A stretch of DNA of 7,038 nt, taken from positions 271,633-278,670 of the forward strand of contig NZ_ML142855.1 in assembly GCF_004138495.1 (NCBI RefSeq), read 5' to 3'. Below, one piece after another: positions 1 through 6,263 of the stretch (positions are counted from its first letter, which is position 1; each line of letters opens with the position of its first letter). The translations under genes were made by a program, and so were the position numbers. Under the pieces are notes generated by a model. That model did no database searches, was not told the origin of the DNA, and saw nothing but the letters and a program-made list of their open reading frames with translations. Origin of the DNA: Phytoactinopolyspora endophytica (GTDB taxonomy: Bacteria; Actinomycetota; Actinomycetes; Jiangellales; Jiangellaceae).

Positions 1-1352
1 CTGAAGACAGTCTGGACGTCCTCGTTGCCGTTGCTGTAGATCCGCTGCACGCCGTCGATGATCAGGTCTGTCCCGTTCGGGAGGTAGGACCGGATCGCGT
101 CGCTCTCCCGGGCCTCGGGCAGCTGCTCGACCGCGACGCTGAAGTTCGGGTCCTCCTCCAGCGTCGCCGCCAGCTCGGGCTCGTCGACGGCGCCGTGGAC
201 GATCGGCAGGTATCCGGTGGCGACCGTCCACCTCGCCGAGTTCTCCGGCCGGCCGAGGAACTTCAGCAGCTCGAACGAAGCGTCCTTGCGCTCTTGAGCC
301 GCACCCTTGAGGATGGAGAACCCATTGCCGCCGGTCGGAACGCCCTGGTCCACCTCCCTCGGGAGGAACGCCGTGCCGACCTCGAACTCGGCGCTCTCGT
401 AGACGCCGCCCAGGGCACCGGTCGAGGAGGTCATGGTGGCGACCACGCCGGCACCGAAGTCGGTGCCCGCGCTCTGCGCCATGTACGCCAAGTCGTCCTC
501 GAAGATGAAGCGCTGATGCCATTCCCCGGCCTCCACCGCGCCGCCGCTGTCGATCGTCACCTCCAGCCCTTCGGAGAGCGTCCCGCCGAACTGCCAGGTC
601 GCGGCCATGAAGTACCAGTCGTCGGCCCCGTTGAAGGCGTACGTCTTCAACGGCTGGCCCTCTACGGTCAGCTGCGACAGCTCAGCGCCCCACTCGCGCA
701 GCTCGGTCCACGTCTCCGGGCCGCGGTCGGGCAGGCCGGCCTCGGCGAACAGGTCCTTGTTGTAGTAGAACAGGGGCGTGCTTCGGCCGAACGAGAGCCA
801 GTAGAGGTCGTCGCCCACCAGTCCTTCGTCGTACAGCACGTCGACGTAGTTGTCCCGGTTGATCTCGTCGTCGAGGTAGTCGGTCAGTGGCTCCAGCACG
901 TCGTTGAGGAGGTAGCGGCCCCAGAACGTGTCGGCCAGCATGACGACGTCGGGGATCTCACCGGCCTGCAGAGCGGCCGTCAGCTTCGACGACGACTCGT
1001 GGTAGTCGCCCTGGAACTGGACCTCGGCGTAGATGTCTTCCTGCGAGTCGTTGAACTCCTTGACGAGCTCGTCCAGCGTCTCGCCGCCGACGCCGCCCAC
1101 GGCGCTCCACATGACGATGTTGATGTCACGTCCGCTGTAGGCGTCGGGCGGGTTGATGTCGACCTGCCCCATGCCGCCGCCCTCGTCGTCGTCATCGTTG
1201 ACCCCGCCCGCGCAGGAGCTAAGAATCGGGATGCCGACGCCGGCCGCCGTCGCCATGCCGAGGAAGTCACGCCTGCTCGGCTGGTAGAGCGCGCCTCGCC
1301 GCCGCGCCCTGTCGCGTGCTACGGCCTGCTGTGCTCGGGTGCGATACCGCAT
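1..1352 (-). CDS. Carbohydrate ABC transporter substrate-binding lipoprotein, UgpB-like (3' end cut by window edge)
   Basis: This is the extracellular solute-binding component (family 1) of a CUT1-type sugar importer. It captures substrate outside the membrane and delivers it to the two permeases encoded just upstream. From ATG at 1352, 450 codons are open to the window edge with no stop. That is close to the usual 430-450 residues, so little is probably missing. The N-terminus has a twin-arginine signal (SRRDFLG, residues 26-32), a hydrophobic stretch, and a lipobox LSSC with the acceptor Cys at 47. An acidic Asp/Gly linker follows. Family features include a PLFYYNKDLF-EAGLP block, a TW-EL segment, and near the end GGNGFSILKGA and a KFLGRPENSARW-TGYLPI block as in UgpB. 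An AAAGGA-type ribosome site lies about 11 bases before the ATG. The gap from the permease 2 stop is 72 bases, so it is probably cotranscribed. The substrate cannot be read from sequence; UgpB resemblance does not prove glycerol-3-phosphate. Confidence 0.93.
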   Translation of the reverse strand, partial: MRYRTRAQQAVARDRARRRGALYQPSRRDFLGMATAAGVGIPILSSCAGGVNDDDDEGGGMGQVDINPPDAYSGRDINIVMWSAVGGVGGETLDELVKEFNDSQEDIYAEVQFQGDYHESSSKLTAALQAGEIPDVVMLADTFWGRYLLNDVLEPLTDYLDDEINRDNYVDVLYDEGLVGDDLYWLSFGRSTPLFYYNKDLFAEAGLPDRGPETWTELREWGAELSQLTVEGQPLKTYAFNGADDWYFMAATWQFGGTLSEGLEVTIDSGGAVEAGEWHQRFIFEDDLAYMAQSAGTDFGAGVVATMTSSTGALGGVYESAEFEVGTAFLPREVDQGVPTGGNGFSILKGAAQERKDASFELLKFLGRPENSARWTVATGYLPIVHGAVDEPELAATLEEDPNFSVAVEQLPEARESDAIRSYLPNGTDLIIDGVQRIYSNGNEDVQTVF

Positions 1353-1424
1353 CGTTCAGCACGTCCTTTCGTTGGAGAAGTTGGAGAAGGTTGAGGGAGT
1401 GAGTCGTCGTGGTGGGCCGGGTGG

Positions 1425-2411
1425 TCAGCCTTTGACCGCCCCGCCGGTCAGGCCCCGTGCGATCTGGCGCTGGGCGAAGAGGAAGAGGATCAGCATCGGG
1501 AGCGCCACCATGACCGTGCCGGCCATGATCGCGCCCCAGTTCGAGTAGCCTTCGGTGGTCCTGAGGTAGAGCAGACCGATGGGCAGGGTCCGCATCTCGA
1601 CCGTGTTCGTGACGATCAGCGGCCAGATGAAGTCGTTCCACATGTCGACGACGGCAATGATGCCGACGGTGACCAGCATCGGCTTGCACATCGGCAGGAC
1701 GACCTGCCACATGATGCGCATATGCCCGGCGCCGTCGACCCGGGCGGCTTCGACGATGTCACCCGGCAGCGTGAGCATGTACTGCCTCAGCAGGAACATG
1801 CCGAAGATCGAGCCTGCGCTGGGGATGATCAAGCCGAGATAGGTGTTGACCCAGCCGAGGTTCGACACGGTGATGTAGTTGACGATCAGGGTGACGTTGT
1901 TCGGCACCATCAGGGCCCCGAGCATCACCAGGAAGATGAGGTTCTTGAACGGGAACCGGAGGAAGACGAACGCGTATGCCGTGAGCGTGGCGTTAACCAG
2001 CTTGATGAGGGCGCCGCTTGCGGTGACGATCAGTGAGTTGGTGAAGAAGTTCGCGAAAGGCGCGGCGTTCCACGCCTCGGAGAAGTTCTCCAGGTGCGCG
2101 CTGCTGGGCAGCCAGTTCGGTGGGAAGCTGTAGATCTCGCTGGGCTCTTTCAGCGCTGAGGAGAACAGCCAGTAGAGCGGGCCGACGAACAGCAAGGCCA
2201 CGAACCCGAGCGCGACGTAGAGCAGGACGCGCTGCATCATCGGGGCATCGTTGGCTCCGCGGCTCTTCTGACGCCGGCCGGCCGCCGCCTCGCCGCTCAC
2301 CTTCTCGGTCACGCTCATCGTCTCTGGTCGCGCTCGACTTCTCTCTCGCTGCGCGGACGGCGCTCGTTCCTCGCGCCGGCCACTCCGCTCGCTCGGTGTC
2401 TCGCCGCTCAT
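1425..2411 (-). CDS. Carbohydrate ABC transporter permease 2 (UgpE/MalG-like)
   Basis: This inner-membrane permease of the CUT1 sugar ABC importer pairs with permease 1 to form the channel. The protein is 328 residues from ATG 2411. It has about six membrane segments beginning at LLYVALGFVALLFVGPLYWLF, followed by a periplasmic segment SEIYSFPPNWLP, typical of MalG/UgpE. The cytoplasmic EAA loop that contacts the ATPase is clear: EAARVDGAG begins at residue 221 and ends in VLPMCKP. The C-terminus RQIARGLTGGAVKG is characteristic of the family. The start at 2411 forms an ATGA overlap with the permease 1 stop and has GGAGGG ten bases upstream. An in-frame ATG at 2318 (residue 32) is a plausible alternative, because residues 1-31 are a hydrophilic Arg/Glu/Ser-rich extension not expected in the family, but it has no good ribosome site. 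Family assignment is firm; substrate unknown. Confidence 0.95.
   Translation of the reverse strand: MSGETPSERSGRREERAPSAQRERSRARPETMSVTEKVSGEAAAGRRQKSRGANDAPMMQRVLLYVALGFVALLFVGPLYWLFSSALKEPSEIYSFPPNWLPSSAHLENFSEAWNAAPFANFFTNSLIVTASGALIKLVNATLTAYAFVFLRFPFKNLIFLVMLGALMVPNNVTLIVNYITVSNLGWVNTYLGLIIPSAGSIFGMFLLRQYMLTLPGDIVEAARVDGAGHMRIMWQVVLPMCKPMLVTVGIIAVVDMWNDFIWPLIVTNTVEMRTLPIGLLYLRTTEGYSNWGAIMAGTVMVALPMLILFLFAQRQIARGLTGGAVKG
2289..2410. repeat. Pair of 11-base direct repeats 111 bases apart bracketing a GAGCG-rich segment
   Basis: CTCGCCGCTCA occurs at 2289-2299 and again at 2400-2410. The 111 bases from one copy to the next are an exact multiple of three, and the segment is rich in GAGCG/CGCTC words. 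On the coding strand the two copies encode MSGE and VSGE in permease 2. It may be an inserted or expanded segment, or chance in GC-rich DNA. Confidence 0.5.
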
Positions 2412-3409
2412 CGGTAGTGCACCCTCCGCTGGACGAACTTGGTCTGCAGCCCGGTGACGATGAGCAGGATGACGAAGAGGATCATGGCTCCGGCGGCACC
2501 ACGGCCGGCGTCGGACGCCTGGAAGCCCTGCTCGTAGATGTACCAGGACAATGTCGTCGTGGCGTTGCCCGGACCGCCGCCGGTCATCACGGCGATCATG
2601 TCGTACGCCTGGAACGTCCCGATGATGGTGATCACCATGACGAAGAACGTCACGGGGGACAGCAGCGGCAGCGTGATCCGGCGGAAGATCGTCCATGAGC
2701 CGGCACCGTCGAGCTTGGCCGCTTCGTAGAGGTCCTCCGGCATGCTCTGCAACCCGGCGAGGTAGACGATGGCGATGAACCCGACGCCCTTCCACAGGTA
2801 GACGATGATCAGGCTGATCAGCGCCCAGTCGCTGTCGGTGACCCAACGGGGCGACGCGACGCCGAACGGGTCCAGGACGACGCGGGAGAGGCCGTAGTTC
2901 GGGTCGAAGACGAACAGCCAGAGGGTGGCCACGGCCGCGCCGCTGACGATGTGCGGCGCGAACGCCGCCGTGCGTACCACTCCGCGGCCCTTGATCTTCT
3001 GGTTGAACAGCACGGCCAGCGCCAGCCCGAGCACGACGCTGCCGATCACCACCGTGCCGGTGAAGAACAGCGTGTTGAGCATGACCTGCTGGAAGCTGGA
3101 GCTGGTGAGCAGGTGCTCGTAGTTGTCGAGCCCCACCCAGCGGGGCGCGCCGGAGAGCATGTTCCATCGGGTCAGGCTCAGGTAGGCGTTGTAGATCACC
3201 GGCCAGTACTCGAAGGTGCCGATGAGCAGCAGGTTCGGTGAGAGAAGGAACAGGAAGAGCAGGTGCTCCTTGCGATGACGGCGCCAGCTGCGTCGCCGTC
3301 GACCGGCCAGGTCGGGCCGTGCGCCGGGTCCGGCCGCAGAGCCCGAGCCGGACGTGGCCCCCGTGCCCGAAGACGGTGGGGCGGCCGCCGGTGCGGTGCG
3401 AGATGCCAC
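2408..3409 (-). CDS. Carbohydrate ABC transporter permease 1 (UgpA/MalF-like)
   Basis: This is the first gene of the importer operon and encodes one of the two membrane-spanning subunits. From GTG 3409 the product is 333 residues. A Pro/Ser/Gly/Arg-rich cytoplasmic leader of about 45 residues precedes TM1 (LLFLFLLSPNLLLIGTFEYW). The block YLSLTRWNM-----WVGLDNY is typical of UgpA-type permeases. Further membrane segments follow, then the EAA loop EAAKLDGAGSWTIFRRITLP starting at residue 229, and a GGPGNATTTLSWYIYEQGF block, a family hallmark. The start was chosen because GGGAGG lies seven bases upstream of GTG 3409. The longer open frame to an ATG at 3529 would begin inside a palindrome and run through the presumed promoter, so I reject it. 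The stop overlaps the next gene by four bases (ATGA), indicating translational coupling. No ATPase is encoded here; actinomycetes often use a shared MsiK-type ATPase. Confidence 0.94.
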   Translation of the reverse strand: MASRTAPAAAPPSSGTGATSGSGSAAGPGARPDLAGRRRRSWRRHRKEHLLFLFLLSPNLLLIGTFEYWPVIYNAYLSLTRWNMLSGAPRWVGLDNYEHLLTSSSFQQVMLNTLFFTGTVVIGSVVLGLALAVLFNQKIKGRGVVRTAAFAPHIVSGAAVATLWLFVFDPNYGLSRVVLDPFGVASPRWVTDSDWALISLIIVYLWKGVGFIAIVYLAGLQSMPEDLYEAAKLDGAGSWTIFRRITLPLLSPVTFFVMVITIIGTFQAYDMIAVMTGGGPGNATTTLSWYIYEQGFQASDAGRGAAGAMILFVILLIVTGLQTKFVQRRVHYR

Positions 3410-3464
3410 CGAGATGCCTCCCGAGGTGTGTGGATGAGCGTCCGCTGCGGTGCCTGTGCGAAGG

Positions 3465-3508
3465 ACCGTAACAGATTTAACACAAAGAACGATAGACTTA
3501 ACTTCAAA
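3465..3508 (-). promoter_or_regulatory. Probable promoter/operator region of the transporter operon
   Basis: This AT-richer patch lies 56-99 bases upstream of the GTG of permease 1. Read on the minus strand it carries three GTTA-centred boxes: AGTTAAG (3497-3503), TTGTGTTAAAT (3475-3485) and CTGTTAC (3468-3474). The first two GTTA cores are 21 bases apart, about two helical turns. TTGAAG (3502-3507) is a possible -35, but the -10 is weak (TGTGTT at 17 bases). The TTGTGTTA word recurs upstream of the kinase gene, suggesting a shared DeoR-family regulator. Promoter function and operator identity are inference. Confidence 0.45.
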
Positions 3509-3513
3509 TAGGA

Positions 3514-3530
3514 GATGAACGGCGTTCATC
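3514..3530. promoter_or_regulatory. Perfect 17-base palindrome, candidate operator
   Basis: GATGAACG-G-CGTTCATC has eight-base arms that are perfectly complementary around one central base. It sits immediately upstream of the putative -35 of the transporter operon, about 105 bases before the permease 1 start. Its size and symmetry suit a dimeric regulator. It does not resemble the TGTTAAA-type boxes, so it may serve a different protein. Binding is not shown by sequence alone. Confidence 0.4.
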
Positions 3531-3539
3531 GATCAGATG

Positions 3540-3590
3540 CCGTCGTCGGCGACAGTGCGTCAGCTTGGGACGCGGCATGCCCGACGACGG
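3540..3590. repeat. Nested inverted repeat (10-base outer arms, 5-base inner arms)
   Basis: The outer arms CCGTCGTCGG (3540-3549) and CCGACGACGG (3581-3590) are perfect complements. Inside them GCGTC (3557-3561) pairs with GACGC (3569-3573) around a seven-base loop. No T-run follows on either strand. It lies between the DeoR gene end and the transporter promoter, next to the longer hairpin at 3603-3660. Its function is unknown; it could be part of a dispersed repeat unit. Confidence 0.5.
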
Positions 3591-3602
3591 TCTCGCAGAA
3601 GT

Positions 3603-3660
3603 CCCATGATCATCGAGGAAAACTGGGGTGTCCACACGCTGGATCCTCGATGATCATGGG
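3603..3660 (-). terminator. Long perfect hairpin after the DeoR gene (possible U-less terminator or dispersed repeat)
   Basis: CCCATGATCATCGAGGA (3603-3619) is the exact reverse complement of 3644-3660, giving a 17-base perfect stem with a 24-base loop. It begins 13 bases beyond the DeoR stop codon, where a terminator would insulate the repressor from the downstream transporter operon. There is no U-tract after the stem on the minus strand (ACTTCTGCG), so a canonical intrinsic terminator is not supported. Each arm also contains the self-complementary word ATGATCAT. The inverted repeat itself is certain; terminator function is a guess. Confidence 0.4.
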
Positions 3661-3673
3661 CCAGGACGGCACA

Positions 3674-4489
3674 TCAACGTGGCGGGGCGACGACGACGGT
3701 GGTCTGCTCCCGCAGATCCGCGACGAGCCGGTCGTCCACGCCCTCGTTGATGACGAGGCGATGGAATTCCGAGGTCGGCGCCAGTCGGTGCAAGGCTGTG
3801 CGCTCGAGCTTGGTCGGATCCATCAGGAGCACGCGGCGCTGGCCGGCCTGCATCATCGCGCGCTTGATCGTCACGATGTCGGGCTCCTGGTGGTAGGTTG
3901 TCGACGCCGTCATCGCCGAGGTGCTCAGGAAGACGATGTCCACCGTCAGCGCGGCGACGGCCTCGATGGCACTCATGCCGAGGAACGCGTCGTGTGTGGT
4001 GTTGTAGTCCCCGCCGACTCCGATCAGATGGATGTCTTGCATGCTGCGCAGGACCTGCATGGCCGGCAGGTAGTTCGTCACCACCGTCAGCGGTCCCAGT
4101 CCGAGGTCTCCGAGCTTGCGTGCGAGGAAGAGGTTGGTGGTGGAGGTGTCGATCATGATCGACATCCCAGGCTCGATGAGCCCGAGCGCTGCGTTCGCCA
4201 GCGCTTCCTTCTCTGCTGTCTGCACCCGGAGCCGGTACTCGGAGCTACTCTCGAAGACCGTGGAGGGCTGTGCCGACACCCCGCCGTGGAACTTGCGGAC
4301 GACACCTTGGCGCGCGAGTTCGTCCAGGTCACGGTGGACTGTCATGAGGCTGGCGCCGGTCAGTTCGGTCAGTTCGGTCACTGTCGCCACGCCGTTGGCG
4401 ACGACGTGCGCGACGATGGCCTGCTGTCTCGACTCACGTGCCTGGGTCCGCCGCGATGGCGGGCCGTTCCGGCCGGCGGAGGATGTCAT
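3674..4489 (-). CDS. DeoR/GlpR-family transcriptional regulator
   Basis: This is probably a repressor of the sugar locus that responds to a sugar phosphate. From ATG 4489 it is 271 residues, normal for DeoR proteins (about 250-270). Residues 22-71 form the N-terminal winged helix-turn-helix: RQQAIVAHVVANG, then TELTELTGAS, a recognition helix with TVHRDLDEL (residues 50-58), and the wing VVRKFHGGV. The usual TIRRDL is TVHRDL here. The C-terminal DeoR effector domain starts near EKEALANAAL (residue 93). It carries the phosphate-site-like D-STT (114-118), VVTNYLPAM, an IGVGGDYN segment and the late DPTKLER motif. A TTG at 4510 would add seven residues. Neither start has a clear ribosome site, so the start is uncertain. 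The gene is divergent from the kinase and upstream of the importer on the same strand, fitting control of both. Confidence 0.92.
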   Translation of the reverse strand: MTSSAGRNGPPSRRTQARESRQQAIVAHVVANGVATVTELTELTGASLMTVHRDLDELARQGVVRKFHGGVSAQPSTVFESSSEYRLRVQTAEKEALANAALGLIEPGMSIMIDTSTTNLFLARKLGDLGLGPLTVVTNYLPAMQVLRSMQDIHLIGVGGDYNTTHDAFLGMSAIEAVAALTVDIVFLSTSAMTASTTYHQEPDIVTIKRAMMQAGQRRVLLMDPTKLERTALHRLAPTSEFHRLVINEGVDDRLVADLREQTTVVVAPPR

Positions 4490-4519
4490 GGCATTAGGGT
4501 GCCATCTCAAGTTGACGGA

Positions 4520-4529
4520 TGACCGGTCA
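4520..4529. promoter_or_regulatory. TGACCGGTCA palindrome near the DeoR start
   Basis: This ten-base perfect palindrome lies about 30 bases upstream of the DeoR ATG. A related odd-length version, TGAC-C-GTCA (4682-4690), sits just before the kinase ribosome site, and another perfect palindrome, GTCCCGGGAC, is at 4564-4573. Short palindromes are frequent in GC-rich DNA, so an operator role is only a suggestion. Confidence 0.2.
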
Positions 4530-4635
4530 CGACGCCGGATTTGCTTGGCACTGAGGTCGGAGGGTCCCGGGACAGAGAGACGCTCGGCGTTGCATCTCGT
4601 GGCAAGCTATGGGAGATTCACCGTCTGTTGGTGTA

Positions 4636-4683
4636 GGTTTAACAGTCAGTTGTGTTATACGAACCATCTCGAATTGTTAAATG
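4636..4683. promoter_or_regulatory. Divergent promoter/operator region between DeoR and kinase genes
   Basis: This is the AT-rich part of the 220-base divergent gap. On the plus strand TTGTGTTATAC (4650-4660) and ATTGTTAAATG (4673-4683) place two GTTA cores 22 bases apart. On the minus strand CTGTTAAACC is at 4636-4645. These match boxes upstream of the importer. TATAAC on the minus strand (4654-4659) is a good -10 for the DeoR gene, with TTTAAC (4676-4681) sixteen bases upstream as a weak -35. TTATAC on the plus strand (4655-4660) could serve the kinase, without a convincing -35. Direction and exact start sites are inference. Confidence 0.45.
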
Positions 4684-4709
4684 ACCGTCACCGATCTGTA
4701 GGAGGGTGA

Positions 4710-6263
4710 GTGGAGGCGACCGACACGGATGCCGTCTGGGTGGGGATCGACCTGGGGACCCAGAGCGTCCGGACCGTGATCGCCGACGACCGGGGCCGGG
4801 TGCTCGGTCTGGGCTCGGCGCCGCTGGACAGCAGACGTGTGGGCACGGCGGTACGGCAGCACGAGCAGGACCCGCACCAGTGGTGGGACGCGGCCGGGGT
4901 GGCATCTCGGCAGGCGTTCGCGGAGCTCCGCAAAGGCACATTCACCTGGCGGACCGGCGGCTCGGGCATCGGTGCGCGCCGAACCGAGAAGGTCGGCGGC
5001 GTCGCCATCTGCAGCACGTCGGGCACTGTCCTGCTGGCTGATGACCGGGGCGCTCCGCTGACCCCGGCGCTGATGTACGACGACGCCCGCGCCGCCGACG
5101 AGCTCACCAGGATCCATGACCGGGCCGACGTGCCGGGGAGTTCGGCCATCCAGCTCTCCTGGGCGCTACCGAAGATCGGGTGGCTGCTGCGGCACCACAC
5201 CATCACCGGACGCTCCACCATCCACGCCGCGCACAGCGCCGACACCATCGCCGCCTCACTGGTCGGCCACCGTGTCAGCACCGACACCAGTCATGCGCTG
5301 AAGTCCGGGTACGACGTCGTCGGTGACCGCTGGAACAGCACGCTCACCGATGCCGCCGGGATCGACATATCGATGCTGCCGGACGTCGTGCGTCCCGGCA
5401 CGGTGCTGGGCGCAGTCACGCCTTCCGCGGCCGCACACACGGGTATTCCGCACGGCACGCCGGTCGTCGCCGGGATGACGGACGGGTGCGCCGCTCAGAT
5501 CGCCGCCGGTGCGCTCGCCCCGGGGGCGTGGAACTCCGTGCTCGGCACCACCCTCGTCCTCAAAGGTGTCACCGAGAAGCTGGTCGACGATCCCGACGGC
5601 GCCGTCTACAGCCATCGTCATCCAGACGGTGGATGGCTGCCGGGCGGCGCGTCGAACGTCGGGGCCGGCATGGTCGCCGAGGAATTCGGTGAGCATGACC
5701 TGGATGCACTCGCGTCGGCGGCGCGTGCTCACGAACCGGCCGGCGCGGTGATCTACCCGCTGACCGCTCACGGTGAGCGGTTCCCGTTCGTCCGTCCGGA
5801 CGCGGAGCGGTTCGAGGTCGGCAATCTCCGGGGGCCAGCCGATCGCTACGCTGCGATCCTGCAGGGGGTGGCATTCGTCGAACGGCTGTGCTTCGAGCGA
5901 CTGGCCGCCATCGGCGCGGACATCTCGGGCCAGATCAGCGTCACCGGCGGTGCGACGCGCAGCGACTACTGGAACCAGCTGCGTGCCGACGTGCTCGGCC
6001 GCCGGCTCGTGCTGCCGGCCACCGCCGAGCCGTCGTTCGGGATGGCGGTCCTGGCGTCCGCGCGGCAGGACAGCGTCGCCGCCCGTGCGGCGCGGATGGT
6101 CTCCCGGCGTGGCGTCGTCGAGCCTCGGCCCGACGGAGGCGAACGTCTGGCCTCGGGCTATGAGCGTTTCATCGCTGAGCTCGCCGCGCGCGGATACATC
6201 TCGGAGACGTTCACCACGGGCGGGAAAGTACACGCCACGACGATTCGGGGCACCGACGAATGA
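4710..6263 (+). CDS. FGGY-family carbohydrate kinase, D-ribulose kinase-like
   Basis: This is an ATP-dependent cytoplasmic sugar kinase of 517 residues, normal for FGGY kinases. FGGY_N (about residues 10-255) begins with the phosphate-binding GIDLGTQSVRT; D14 and T17 correspond to the catalytic-site Asp/Thr. The catalytic base is D258 in AGMTDG. FGGY_C includes GTTLVLK (279-285), YSHR (300-303), GGASN (312-316), GERFP (355-359) and the nucleotide-site block TGGATRSDYWNQ from 412. The combination STSGTVLL, LMYDDARAADE, HALKSGYD, TLVLK, YSHR and GERFP resembles the clade of Synechococcus SePSK and plant XK-1, reported as D-ribulose kinases, rather than classical XylB, GlpK or AraB. Substrate is therefore inferred, not certain. 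The GTG start has AGGAGG (4700-4705) only four bases upstream; GTG 4740 is a less likely alternative. It is the first gene of a plus-strand operon and overlaps the phosphatase gene by ATGA. Confidence 0.93.
   Translation: MEATDTDAVWVGIDLGTQSVRTVIADDRGRVLGLGSAPLDSRRVGTAVRQHEQDPHQWWDAAGVASRQAFAELRKGTFTWRTGGSGIGARRTEKVGGVAICSTSGTVLLADDRGAPLTPALMYDDARAADELTRIHDRADVPGSSAIQLSWALPKIGWLLRHHTITGRSTIHAAHSADTIAASLVGHRVSTDTSHALKSGYDVVGDRWNSTLTDAAGIDISMLPDVVRPGTVLGAVTPSAAAHTGIPHGTPVVAGMTDGCAAQIAAGALAPGAWNSVLGTTLVLKGVTEKLVDDPDGAVYSHRHPDGGWLPGGASNVGAGMVAEEFGEHDLDALASAARAHEPAGAVIYPLTAHGERFPFVRPDAERFEVGNLRGPADRYAAILQGVAFVERLCFERLAAIGADISGQISVTGGATRSDYWNQLRADVLGRRLVLPATAEPSFGMAVLASARQDSVAARAARMVSRRGVVEPRPDGGERLASGYERFIAELAARGYISETFTTGGKVHATTIRGTDE

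Noticed and set aside
195..1394. 399-codon plus-strand ORF
   Set aside because: It is antisense to the binding-protein gene, whose frame has a Tat signal, lipobox and family motifs. The plus-strand translation is compositionally biased (Val/Arg/Gln-rich) with no domain.
1425..3167. 580-codon minus-strand ORF spanning both permeases
   Set aside because: Only its last 329 codons are permease 2. The upstream part is permease 1 read out of frame, an open frame caused by high GC, not a fusion gene.
3410..3529. Extension of permease 1 to ATG 3529
   Set aside because: It would start inside a perfect palindrome and translate the AT-rich promoter-like region. GTG 3409 has a well-placed GGGAGG.
4357..4383. 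Three tandem CGGTCAGTT-like 9-mers inside the DeoR gene
   Set aside because: They encode the repeated TEL/TELT of the helix-turn-helix at the normal position and length for DeoR proteins, so this is explained by coding sequence.
3515..4522. 335-codon plus-strand ORF antisense to the DeoR gene
   Set aside because: The opposite strand encodes a complete DeoR protein with HTH and effector domains. The antisense product is His/Asp/Gly-rich and resembles no family.
4590..4605. TTGC-GCAA inverted pair in the divergent gap as an operator
   Set aside because: Four-base arms are too short to distinguish from chance, and no second copy was seen at the importer promoter.
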